From assembly GCA_031280825.1 (NCBI GenBank), contig JAITGE010000040.1, forward strand, positions 56,623-120,622: a DNA stretch of 64,000 bases, read 5' to 3'. Below are positions 49,433 to 57,297 of this stretch, piece by piece (positions within the stretch are counted from its first letter, which is position 1; every line of letters begins with the position of its first letter). A model generated the notes under the pieces. That model had not been told where the DNA came from, made no database searches, and worked only from the letters and a program-made list of their open reading frames with translations. The DNA comes from Oscillospiraceae bacterium (GTDB taxonomy: Bacteria; Bacillota; Clostridia; Oscillospirales; Acutalibacteraceae). The position numbers and the translations under genes are program-made.

Positions 49433-50836
49433 CTATTTTTCCGTTGCGCTGTCCCGGTAATATTGCGTTTTCGGCTTGGGGTGCGGGCAGGCTTCCCAAA
49501 TTTTTTCCGCGCTGCCTTCCCAAGCCTGCGCGTAGCGCTTGCAACGGGCGCAAAGCTCCTCCACCGGCTCAGGCGCGGCAAGCTCGGTGGATTTTGCGCC
49601 GGTATCGTGCACCATACCCTTGAGAAGCTGCGGATTTTCCAGCATCGGGCAAGGGCGCAGGTGGTTATCATTGAAGGGCTGCCCCTTGTAATATGCCTGA
49701 AAGAGCGGGCGTTGCAGCGCCTCCAGCAGGGTATGCCTGCGGATATTGGAATCAGAATAGTGGATGAACACGCAAGGCTCCATATCCCCTGCCGAATTGA
49801 TGTGGAAATAGTTCCGCCCACCGCCGATGCAGCCTCCCACATACTCGCCGTCATTCTGAAAATCCATGATAAAAATCGGTTTACCACCCTTGCTTGCGCG
49901 GGTTTTGCGCAGCCAGTGGTACATTTCCTCCCGTTGATCGGGCGTCGGAATCAGCTCCGGGGAGGCGTTCTTGCCCACGGGCATATAGTGAAAATAAAAA
50001 CCGAACTTGGCGCCCCGGGCAACTACATCGTCCAAAAACTCCGGCGAAGTCACCGTGCGAAGATTCTCCCGCGTGTAGCAAACCGAAATCCCGAACAGAC
50101 AGCGCTCTTCCTTGAGCAGGCGCATCGCTTCCACCGAACGCGCGTAAGCACCGTTGCCGCGCCGCGCGTCGTTGCTCTCCTCCCAGCCCTCCAGGCTGAT
50201 GGCGAAAGCAATGTTCCCCAGCTTGCGCACGGCGACCGCCAGCTCGCGGTCAATGAGCGTGGCGTTGGTATAGATCAAAAAAGTGCTCTCACGGTGCTTG
50301 GCGGCAATAGCAAGAATATCCTTTTTACGGATCAGCGGTTCGCCACCGGTGAGCATATAAACACGCGTACCGAGAGCGTGCCCCTGGCAAACGATGCTTT
50401 CCATCTCTTCGCGGTTGAGCGACTCGTGCTTGTGGTATTCCCCCGCCCAACAGCCCTTGCAGTGTAAATTGCAAGCGCTTGTAGGGTCAAACAGGATCTG
50501 GAACGGGATATTGCAATGATATTTTTCACGGTTTTTGCGCACCAGCCTGGTGCCGTTGAGAATCCCAAAGCCCAGCGAAAGCAAGAGCTTGCGCAGCGCG
50601 GCACGGTCAACATCCCGCACAATGCTCACCGCCAGCTGCTTCCAGGTGTTTTCGGCGTCCGCCGCGCCGGCGCGGAAGCTCTGCATCGTTTTTGCCGGGA
50701 AGGCGCCGCCCGCCAGGCGATCCACCAAGCGCACCAGCTTCGGCAGATTTTGCTCCGGTTTTTTTTCGATAAAGCGCAGCAGTGGGCGCAGTACCAAACC
50801 GCCGCCCGCGCGCTGCAAGGATTCCTTAAAAGTCAT
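49433..50836 (-). CDS. Radical SAM protein with SPASM-like C-terminal cysteines
   Basis: 467 residues; the ATG at 50836 follows GGAGCAATT. After an N-terminal region of about 130 residues comes the radical SAM cluster CNLHCKGC, then MLTGGEPL (SAM contact), FAISLEGWEESND and a C-terminal Cys set (GGCIGGG, MEPCVF, CPMLENP, CARCKRY, ACPHP) that can hold one or two extra Fe-S clusters. Proteins of this build modify peptides or lipids. No precursor peptide is seen next to it. It is divergent from a VTT-family membrane protein 104 bp away. Confidence 0.9.
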   Translation of the reverse strand: MTFKESLQRAGGGLVLRPLLRFIEKKPEQNLPKLVRLVDRLAGGAFPAKTMQSFRAGAADAENTWKQLAVSIVRDVDRAALRKLLLSLGFGILNGTRLVRKNREKYHCNIPFQILFDPTSACNLHCKGCWAGEYHKHESLNREEMESIVCQGHALGTRVYMLTGGEPLIRKKDILAIAAKHRESTFLIYTNATLIDRELAVAVRKLGNIAFAISLEGWEESNDARRGNGAYARSVEAMRLLKEERCLFGISVCYTRENLRTVTSPEFLDDVVARGAKFGFYFHYMPVGKNASPELIPTPDQREEMYHWLRKTRASKGGKPIFIMDFQNDGEYVGGCIGGGRNYFHINSAGDMEPCVFIHYSDSNIRRHTLLEALQRPLFQAYYKGQPFNDNHLRPCPMLENPQLLKGMVHDTGAKSTELAAPEPVEELCARCKRYAQAWEGSAEKIWEACPHPKPKTQYYRDSATEK

Positions 50837-50940
50837 AATTGCTCCTTTGCACAATATATCGTGATGCGAATTCATGAAAAACGCGACGCACGCCCCGCGC
50901 CTGAACCGCGCTTGCGCAGCAGGCTTGAAAGGAATTTTGC

Positions 50941-51627
50941 ATGAAAAACACGCCAAGCATGAACCGCGCGCGCGTCCTACTTTGCCTGCGCATCGCGCTG
51001 ATCGCGGGGATTTTGCTCGCCATCGCCTTGAACTTCCGTCGCCTGCGCGCGCTGGATTCCGCCGCCTTTGCCGCACTTGCCGCGGGGGGCGCGGGGCTTG
51101 CCGCCGCAATCGTTGCCGTTTTGGGTGTGTATTGCGCAAAAGCGATCCTGTTCGTCATCCCCGCCATGCTGCTATACGTTTCGGTAGGCGCGGCGTTCCC
51201 ACTGCCCATCGCCTTGGCGGTCAACGCCGGGGGTGTTTTGCTGGAGCTTGCCCTCACCTACGCCCTTGGGCGGTTCCTCGGCGGCGCGCAGGTGCAGAAC
51301 ATGCTCGGGCAAAACAAAGCCGGGCAAAAGCTGCTGGAGCTACAGAACAAACGCGGGTTTACGATGCTTTTCGCCACGCGTTTCGTTCCCGCCTTTCCGA
51401 TTGATTTCACAGGCCTGTTCTTCGGCGCGTCGCGCGTCCCCTTTATGAAATACATGGCGGCTTCCGCCTTGGGGTTGTATCCGCGCGTGTTTTTGTTCAC
51501 CGTTTTCGGGGAAGCCGCCAAGCGATTTTTCCCGCCAAAATTTCTGGCGGTTCTCGCGGGGGCGGGGATTCTGACCGGCGGGATTTTGCTGATCATCAAA
51601 AAGCGAAGGCTGCGAAAAGCCGCCTGA
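50941..51627 (+). CDS. VTT/TVP38-family (SNARE-associated, DedA-like) membrane protein
   Basis: 228 residues with about five hydrophobic segments. The diagnostic block is LTYALGRFLGG followed by FTMLFATRFVPAFPIDFTG and FMKYMAASALGLYPRVFLFT. Bacterial VTT proteins act as lipid scramblases or in envelope homeostasis. The basic tail KKRRLRKAA is cytoplasmic. GAAAGGAATTTTGC precedes the ATG. It converges on serS (3 bp). Confidence 0.88.
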   Translation: MKNTPSMNRARVLLCLRIALIAGILLAIALNFRRLRALDSAAFAALAAGGAGLAAAIVAVLGVYCAKAILFVIPAMLLYVSVGAAFPLPIALAVNAGGVLLELALTYALGRFLGGAQVQNMLGQNKAGQKLLELQNKRGFTMLFATRFVPAFPIDFTGLFFGASRVPFMKYMAASALGLYPRVFLFTVFGEAAKRFFPPKFLAVLAGAGILTGGILLIIKKRRLRKAA

Positions 51628-51630
51628 AGC

Positions 51631-52908
51631 CTAGCGGATGTTCGGCTTGCCGCCCATATATGGCTGCAGCGCTGCCGGGATGGTAACGCCGCCGTCGGCC
51701 TGGTAGTGATTTTCTAAGAAAGCGATGAGCATGCGGGGCGGGGCAACGCAAGTGTTATTGAGCGTATGCGCGAAATAATTGCCGCCTTCCTTTTTGACGC
51801 GGATACCCAGCCGCCGCGCCTGCGCATCCCCCAGATTGGAACAGCTGCCGACTTCAAAATACTTTTGCTGGCGGGGTGACCATGCCTCCACATCAACGCT
51901 CTTGACTTTCAGATCCGCCAAATCCCCGGAACAGCATTCCAGCGTGCGCACCGGGATCTCAAGGCTGCGGAAGAATTCAACGGTATAGCCATAGAGCTTG
52001 TGGAACCATTCCATGCTCTGCTCCGGTTCGCACAGGACGATCATTTCTTGCTTTTCGAACTGATGGATACGGTAAACGCCGCGCTCTTCGATGCCGTGCG
52101 CGCCTGCCTCCTTGCGGAAGCAGGGGGAAAAGCTTGTCATGCACAAGGGGAGACTCTCTTTTTTGAGGATGGTGTCAATATATCGTCCGATCATGCTGTG
52201 TTCGCTTGTGCCGATGAGGTACAAATCCTCACCCTCGATTTTGTACATCATATTGTCCATTTCGGCAAAGCTCATCACACCCGTAACGACGTTGCCGCGA
52301 ATCATGTAGGGCGGAATGCAATAGGTGAAGCCCCTGTCAATCATAAAATCCCGCGCATAGCTGAGAATCGCCGAATGCAGACGGGCGACATCGCCTGTAA
52401 GATAATAAAAGCCGTTGCCGCTGGTTTTGCGGGCCGCGTCAAGATCCAGCCCCGAAAGCTTTTCCATGATTTCCGCGTGATAGGGGATCTCGTACGGCGG
52501 CACGGTTGGCTCCCCATACCGTCGAAGCTCCACATTTTCGGTGTCATCACGACCCAGCGGCACGGAGTCATCAATGATGTTCGGGATCACCAGCATTCGC
52601 TGGCGCACTTCCTCCTGTAAGCGCTTCTCGTCCTCGGCAAGCGCATCCAGTTCGCCCCCCAGGCGGGCAATTTCGGCTTTGAGCGCTTCCGCCTCCCCGC
52701 GCTTCCCTTGCGCCATGAGCCGCCCGATCTCCTTGCTGCCGCCGTTCCGGCGGGCGCGAAGAGCTTCCGCCTTGGCAAGCGTTTCGCGGTACGCCGCATC
52801 AAAATCCAGAACCTCGTCCACCAAGGGCAGCTTCGCATCCTGGAATTTTTTCCGTATATTCTCCCGCACCAGCTCCGGCTCTTGGCGCAGCAGTTTGATG
52901 TCAAGCAT
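51631..52908 (-). CDS. serS: Seryl-tRNA synthetase
   Basis: 425 residues. It has the N-terminal tRNA-binding coiled coil (ETLAKAEALRARRNGGSKEI ... LAEDEKRLQEEVRQRML), then class II motif 2 CFRKEAGAHGIEERGVYRIHQF and motif 3 near CSNLGDAQARRLGIRVK. It charges tRNA-Ser and tRNA-Sec with serine. AAGGAGTAGAAGA precedes the ATG. It stands next to parB, as in many clostridial origin regions. Confidence 0.99.
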   Translation of the reverse strand: MLDIKLLRQEPELVRENIRKKFQDAKLPLVDEVLDFDAAYRETLAKAEALRARRNGGSKEIGRLMAQGKRGEAEALKAEIARLGGELDALAEDEKRLQEEVRQRMLVIPNIIDDSVPLGRDDTENVELRRYGEPTVPPYEIPYHAEIMEKLSGLDLDAARKTSGNGFYYLTGDVARLHSAILSYARDFMIDRGFTYCIPPYMIRGNVVTGVMSFAEMDNMMYKIEGEDLYLIGTSEHSMIGRYIDTILKKESLPLCMTSFSPCFRKEAGAHGIEERGVYRIHQFEKQEMIVLCEPEQSMEWFHKLYGYTVEFFRSLEIPVRTLECCSGDLADLKVKSVDVEAWSPRQQKYFEVGSCSNLGDAQARRLGIRVKKEGGNYFAHTLNNTCVAPPRMLIAFLENHYQADGGVTIPAALQPYMGGKPNIR

Positions 52909-52967
52909 TCTTCTACTCCTTCATATCATTTATAGCTTGGGTCGTTTTGCAGGCGGTTATTCCTAAA

Positions 52968-53849
52968 TTATCCCTCGACCGCGCGCAGTGCGTTGGCGAT
53001 CCGCTGCAAATCCTCTTTTGCGTAAAAATCAATCATCAGCTTGCCGGATTCCTCCTTGCCGACGGTGACGACTTTAATTTTGCGCCCCAAGGCTTCGCTC
53101 AGGCTCAGCTCCACCTCATCAAAAAACACGGCGCGGCGGCTCTGATTTTCAACGCGCTGCTTTGGGTCGGGCTTTGCCTGCTGCGCTTGCTTCACAAGGC
53201 GCTCCGTTTCGCGGACGCTCAAAGCCCCCGTGACAATTTCCGTCGCCAGGCGCTCCATATCCTGCGGAGCTTCCAGCGCCAGAAGCGTGCGCGCGTGACC
53301 GCCGCTCAGCTGTTCACCGCGCAGCAGCTCCAGCACAGTCGCGGGCAAACGCAGCAGCCGCAGCGCGTTTGCCACCGCCGGGCGGGATTTCCCCAGCTGC
53401 TTTGCCGCATCCTCCTGCGTGAAGCCGCAATCATCCATCAGCTTTTGGATACCCCTGGCTTCCTCCACCGGATTCAGGTCTTCGCGCTGAAGGTTTTCAA
53501 TCAGCGCCGCCGCTTGCGCCTGCGCGTCACTCATTTCCTTAACGACAGCCGGGATTTCGGATAGCCCTGCCGCGCGGGTTGCCCGCCAACGGCGTTCCCC
53601 GGCAATAATCTGATAAGTGCCGCCCGGCAGGGGGCGCACCAGAATCGGCTGCAGCACACCGTGCTCGGCGATACTGCGGCTCAGATCCGCCAGCGCCGCT
53701 TCATCAAAATCCCGGCGGGGCTGTTCCTTGTTTGGCTCCACATCCAAGACGCGGAGCCTTACCGCGCTCGCGGCGCTTTGCTCCTCGATCCCGCTGTCTT
53801 CAAACAGCGCATCCAAGCCGCGCCCCAAGCCGCCTTTTTTTGCTGCCAT
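52968..53849 (-). CDS. parB: Chromosome partitioning protein ParB/Spo0J
   Basis: 293 residues from ATG 53849. It has the N-terminal basic box GLGRGLDALFED, the CTPase/ParB-box region with GERRWRATRAAG, then the helix-turn-helix LGKSRPAVANALRLLRLP that binds parS, and a C-terminal dimer domain. It loads SMC and organises the origin with ParA, encoded 20 bp upstream. I found no parS-like palindrome nearby by eye. Confidence 0.98.
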   Translation of the reverse strand: MAAKKGGLGRGLDALFEDSGIEEQSAASAVRLRVLDVEPNKEQPRRDFDEAALADLSRSIAEHGVLQPILVRPLPGGTYQIIAGERRWRATRAAGLSEIPAVVKEMSDAQAQAAALIENLQREDLNPVEEARGIQKLMDDCGFTQEDAAKQLGKSRPAVANALRLLRLPATVLELLRGEQLSGGHARTLLALEAPQDMERLATEIVTGALSVRETERLVKQAQQAKPDPKQRVENQSRRAVFFDEVELSLSEALGRKIKVVTVGKEESGKLMIDFYAKEDLQRIANALRAVEG

Positions 53850-53869
53850 CCCGCACCGCACCTCCATCC

Positions 53870-54670
53870 TTATTTGCTGATATTCTCCCCCGTGCGCCCC
53901 GCGAAGCGCTGGTTGTTTGCCAAAAATTCACTTGCCAAATCCGCATAGGCCTGCGTCCCGCGCGAAACCTTATCGTAATACATCACCGGCTGCCCAAAGC
54001 TCGGCGCTTCGGAAATCCGCACGTTACGGTGGATAACCGCCGAATACACCTTGCGCGGGAAGTAGCGTTTCACTTCATCCGCAACCGATTGCGTCAAATT
54101 CAGCCGTCCGTCATACATTGTCAGCACGACCCCCTCCAGGTCGATTGTCTGGTTATAAAGCCGCTTGACCTGCCGCACCGTGTTCATCAGCTGCGAAAGC
54201 CCTTCCAGCGCGAAATATTCGCATTGCACCGGGAGAAGAAAGGTATCCGCAGCGCAAAGCGCGTTGATTGTGATCAGCCCCAGCGCGGGCGGGCAATCCA
54301 AAAAGATGAAATCAAAGCTGTCCCGCACCAGCGCAAAGGCATTCTTGAGCCTTGCTTCGCGCTGCGGCAAATCCACCAGCTCCAGCTCCGCACCCGCAAG
54401 GTTCATGCTCGCAGGCAGAACCCAAAGATGAAGGAACTTGGTTTGCACAATCGCCGCCGCCGCCTGCGCACTGCCGACGATCACTTCATAGCTTGAAGCC
54501 TCCAAGCCTTTTTTATTGATGCCCAGCCCCGTGGTAGCGTTGCCCTGCGGATCAATATCCGCCAGCAGCACACGATGCCCCGCCGCACCCACGGCGGCGG
54601 CAAGGTTCACGGCGGTCGTTGTTTTGCCGACGCCGCCCTTTTGGTTCACAATCGCAATCACCTTTGCCAT
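53870..54670 (-). CDS. parA: Chromosome partitioning ATPase ParA/Soj
   Basis: 266 residues from ATG 54670. The deviant Walker A KGGVGKTT is at residues 11-18; DIDPQGNATTGLG and FIFLDCPPALG (Walker B) follow. It moves ParB-bound origins and in Firmicutes also regulates DnaA. It is first in the parA-parB pair. Confidence 0.98.
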   Translation of the reverse strand: MAKVIAIVNQKGGVGKTTTAVNLAAAVGAAGHRVLLADIDPQGNATTGLGINKKGLEASSYEVIVGSAQAAAAIVQTKFLHLWVLPASMNLAGAELELVDLPQREARLKNAFALVRDSFDFIFLDCPPALGLITINALCAADTFLLPVQCEYFALEGLSQLMNTVRQVKRLYNQTIDLEGVVLTMYDGRLNLTQSVADEVKRYFPRKVYSAVIHRNVRISEAPSFGQPVMYYDKVSRGTQAYADLASEFLANNQRFAGRTGENISK

Positions 54671-54705
54671 TTGCCAACACATCCTCATTTTATATTACGC
54701 ACGTG

Positions 54706-54734
54706 ATTATAGCACAAAGGCACGCAAAGCGCAA
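54706..54734 (-). promoter_or_regulatory. parA-parB promoter
   Basis: On the minus strand TTGCGC (54729-54734), a 17-bp spacer and TATAAT (54706-54711), 36 bp upstream of the parA ATG. Confidence 0.65.
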
Positions 54735-54805
54735 GCGTTTTATAGCCCTGTGTCCTATGCGCGCGGTGTCGCGGCGTCGTCTGCCGCTTTTCCGGCCACG
54801 GGGGC

Positions 54806-54834
54806 TTGCTTTCCGCCGCCATGCGTGATATAAT
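54806..54834 (+). promoter_or_regulatory. Promoter of the NifU-like/GGGtGRT pair
   Basis: TTGCTT (54806-54811), a 17-bp spacer and TATAAT (54829-54834), about 50 bp upstream of the ATG at 54884. Confidence 0.7.
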
Positions 54835-54883
54835 GGCGGTGTTCAATTGAAATGCAAAGCGCGTGAAAGGAGAATTTGTCGCA

Positions 54884-55576
54884 ATGAACTATTCCCATGA
54901 AGTTGAGAAAATGTGCACCGTCGCCAAGGGGCCGCAGCACGGACCCGCGCCAATCCCGGAGGAAGGACGCTGGGTCAAAGCCTATGAAATCAAGGATATT
55001 TCCGGGCTTTCGCACGGAATCGGCTGGTGCGCGCCGCAGCAGGGCGCATGTAAGCTGACGCTCAATGTGAAGGAAGGCGTGATTGAAGAAGCGCTGGTCG
55101 AAACCGTCGGTTGCTCCGGCATGACGCACTCAGCCGCCATGGCGGCTGAAATTTTGCCCGGTAAAACCCTGTTGGAAATGCTCAACACCGACCTCGTGTG
55201 CGACGCGATCAACGTCGCGGCACGCGAAATCTTTCAGCAGTTCGCCTATGGGCGCACGCAAAGCGCCTTCAGCGAGGATGGTCTGCCCATCGGCGCCGGT
55301 CTGGAGGATCTGGGCAAAGGGCTGCGTTCGCAAATCGGCACGATGTATTCCACAAAAGCCAAGGGCGTGCGCTATATGGAAATGGCGGAGGGCTATGTTA
55401 CGCGCGTCGCGCTGGATGAGAGCGACGAGGTGACGGGCTATGAATTCATCCGCTTGGGCAAGTTTTTAGAGGATATCCGCCACGGAGCGAACCCCGCCGA
55501 GGCTCTGCGCAAGAACACCGGCAGCTACGGACGCTTTGCGGATGCCGCCAAATATATTGACCCCCGTGAGGAATAA
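54884..55576 (+). CDS. NifU-like iron-sulfur cluster scaffold protein
   Basis: 230 residues; the ATG at 54884 follows GAAAGGAGAATTTGTCGCA. The NifU/IscU-like core (CAPQQGACKLTLNVKEG, ALVETVGCSGMTHSA, LLEMLNTDLVCDAIN) has cysteines at 49, 56, 77 and 106 that could hold a cluster. The N-terminal 45 and C-terminal 100 residues are extra compared with IscU. The gene directly precedes the GGGtGRT-protein gene (20 bp), a pairing recurrent in Clostridia. The role is inferred from the fold only; the target protein is unknown. Confidence 0.85.
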   Translation: MNYSHEVEKMCTVAKGPQHGPAPIPEEGRWVKAYEIKDISGLSHGIGWCAPQQGACKLTLNVKEGVIEEALVETVGCSGMTHSAAMAAEILPGKTLLEMLNTDLVCDAINVAAREIFQQFAYGRTQSAFSEDGLPIGAGLEDLGKGLRSQIGTMYSTKAKGVRYMEMAEGYVTRVALDESDEVTGYEFIRLGKFLEDIRHGANPAEALRKNTGSYGRFADAAKYIDPREE

Positions 55577-55596
55577 GAGGAAAGGAGAGTGACACC

Positions 55597-56610
55597 ATGG
55601 CAAATGATATGAAATTTGAAGGTAAAGAACGCCGCATGGCGAAAATCGAAGCCGCACTTGCGGAAAATAGCCTGGGCAGCCTGGAAGCCGCGCGCGCGCT
55701 CTGCCTTTCCAGGGGCATTGATGTGGAAGCCATCGTGAAGGGTGTGCAAAACATCGCCTTTGAAAACGCTGTGTGGGCATATACCTTGGGCGTGGCGATT
55801 GCCGTCAAGGGAGGTGTGACGGAAGCCGCCGATGCCGCCGCCGTTATTGGCAAGGGTCTGCAGGCGTTTTGCATCCCGGGTTCCGTCGCCGAGCAACGCA
55901 GGGTTGGCTTAGGGCACGGCAATCTGGGCGCAATGCTGCTGGCAGAAAAGACGAAGTGCTTTGCGTTCCTTGCCGGGCACGAATCCTTTGCCGCCGCCGA
56001 AGGCGCCATCGGCATCGCTAAAACCGCGAACAAGGTTCGCAGGCAGCCCTTGAAAGTCATCTTGAACGGTTTAGGCAAGGATGCCGCCATGATCATCAGC
56101 CGCATCAACGGGTTCACGTACGTAAAAACCGATTACGATTTTTACAACGACGAGCTTAACATCAGCGAAACCAAAGCGTATTCGGACGGCGAGCGCGCAA
56201 AGGTGCTGTGCTACGGCGCGAATGACGTGCTTGAAGGCGTAGCCATCATGAAGCACGAGGGCGTGGATGTTTCCATCACCGGCAATTCCACCAACCCGAC
56301 GCGTTTTCAGCATCTCGTCGCAGGCACCTATAAAAAGTGGGCGAACGAAACCGGCGCTTCCTATTTTTCTGTCGCCAGCGGCGGCGGCACGGGGCGCACG
56401 CTGCACCCGGATAACATGGCGGCCGGCCCCGCTTCTTATGGCTTGACGGATTCGATGGGACGCATGCATGGCGACGCACAGTTCGCGGGCTCGTCCTCCG
56501 TTCCGGCGCATGTGGAAATGATGGGGCTTATCGGCATGGGCAACAACCCGATGGTCGGCGCGACGGTGGCGTGTGCTGTGGCGGTTGAGGAAGCGTCGAA
56601 ACCCGCATAG
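55597..56610 (+). CDS. GGGtGRT protein
   Basis: 337 residues. The motif that names the family, GGGTGRT, is at residues 262-268. Other conserved stretches are KGVQNIAFENAVWAYTLG, FCIPGSVAEQRRVGLGHGNL and ITGNSTNPTRFQHLVAGTYK. It is soluble, with no signal or membrane segment. The family is named for its motif and, to my knowledge, has no assigned biochemical function. AAAGGAGAGTGACACC precedes the ATG. It is co-directional with the NifU-like gene and followed by clustered hairpins. Confidence 0.9.
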   Translation: MANDMKFEGKERRMAKIEAALAENSLGSLEAARALCLSRGIDVEAIVKGVQNIAFENAVWAYTLGVAIAVKGGVTEAADAAAVIGKGLQAFCIPGSVAEQRRVGLGHGNLGAMLLAEKTKCFAFLAGHESFAAAEGAIGIAKTANKVRRQPLKVILNGLGKDAAMIISRINGFTYVKTDYDFYNDELNISETKAYSDGERAKVLCYGANDVLEGVAIMKHEGVDVSITGNSTNPTRFQHLVAGTYKKWANETGASYFSVASGGGTGRTLHPDNMAAGPASYGLTDSMGRMHGDAQFAGSSSVPAHVEMMGLIGMGNNPMVGATVACAVAVEEASKPA

Positions 56611-56629
56611 AATAAGGCTTTTTCAAGAG

Positions 56630-56744
56630 TGAGGCTCCTGGAGATTTTCTTCCGAGAGCCTCATAAAAATCCACCGGCAAAGCCGGTGGATTTTCTGGTG
56701 CGGGCGTAGCCCTTTTTTACTAGCGGCGCCTCAAGGCGCTTTTT
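56630..56744 (+). terminator. Cluster of three hairpins downstream of the GGGtGRT gene
   Basis: First, TGAGGCTC (56630-56637) pairs with GAGCCTCA (56656-56663). Second, AAAATCCACCGGC (56666-56678, within one base) pairs with GCCGGTGGATTTT (56682-56694). Third, GCGCC-TCAA-GGCGC (56726-56739) is followed by TTTTT. The last two have T-tracts and are likely terminators. From 56745 to 57003 there is only a possible 27-codon ORF and AT-richer sequence. Confidence 0.8.
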
Positions 56745-56770
56745 GCGGTCTGCCGCTTGCGAGGAAACTG

Positions 56771-56854
56771 TTACTGGCGACCCGTAAACGGGTCATTGGT
56801 CGCTCCTTTGGGTTTGAATTTCGCTGTCCGTCCGTGCCGTTCAGCATGGTTCAT
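56771..56854 (-). CDS. Possible 27-codon ORF or gene remnant
   Basis: On the minus strand an ATG at 56854 opens a 27-codon frame with a basic, coding-like composition (HAERHGRTAKFKPKGATNDP). There is no convincing ribosome site and no family match. It may be a leftover of a deleted accessory gene. Confidence 0.25.
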   Translation of the reverse strand: MNHAERHGRTAKFKPKGATNDPFTGRQ

Positions 56855-57003
56855 ATTAACTCTAAACCGCTCATATAGCAAGTCAATAACGCGATATATA
56901 GTCGTAGAATATAAGCGGTATACTACGGCTTGTGTTTGTGCAATTTATGATGGCAGCAAAAAAGGAACCCCGAAGGATTCCTTGAAGATGAAGCACGGCG
57001 GGT

Positions 57004-57297
57004 TTACTCAAACATATCCGCAAAGTCGATGAGCCGGACATTGCCGTTTTCGGCGACCAGCTCCCGCGCGCCGTCGGTGAAGCCGCTCTTGGAGAAGAGG
57101 TAGTAATGCTTCTCGCCAAACTGCCTGAACATGCCGCTTTTTTCGATGAGCGCCGCGACGATTGGCTTATCCAGCGGCTCGTTCCGCCACTTGCATTCGC
57201 CGAAAATCGCCGCCGTCATATCGTCGCCGTGGGCGATGAAGTCGATCTTCGCCTCGGATTTGAACTCCGGGTTGTTCAAATCAAGTTTTCCCGTCAA
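57004..57297 (-). CDS. Stand-alone DUF234-type PD-(D/E)XK nuclease-like domain
   Basis: 97 residues matching the C-terminal DUF234 domain normally fused to a P-loop ATPase of about 460 residues; the ATPase part is absent. The nuclease-like residues are in place: Asp19 in KIDFIAHG, and Glu34-Cys-Lys36 in IFGECKWRNE, then LIEKSGMF and YYLFSKSGF. A TTG at 57297 overlaps the stop of the upstream gene and has GAGGAGG five bases before it, so it is probably translated by coupling. It is either a deletion remnant or a free-standing nuclease-like domain. Confidence 0.6.
   Translation of the reverse strand: MTGKLDLNNPEFKSEAKIDFIAHGDDMTAAIFGECKWRNEPLDKPIVAALIEKSGMFRQFGEKHYYLFSKSGFTDGARELVAENGNVRLIDFADMFE

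Noticed and set aside
54671..54883. parS site or replication origin next to parAB
   Set aside because: No TGTTTCACGTGAAACA-like palindrome or DnaA-box cluster was visible in the gap, so the origin cannot be placed inside this window.
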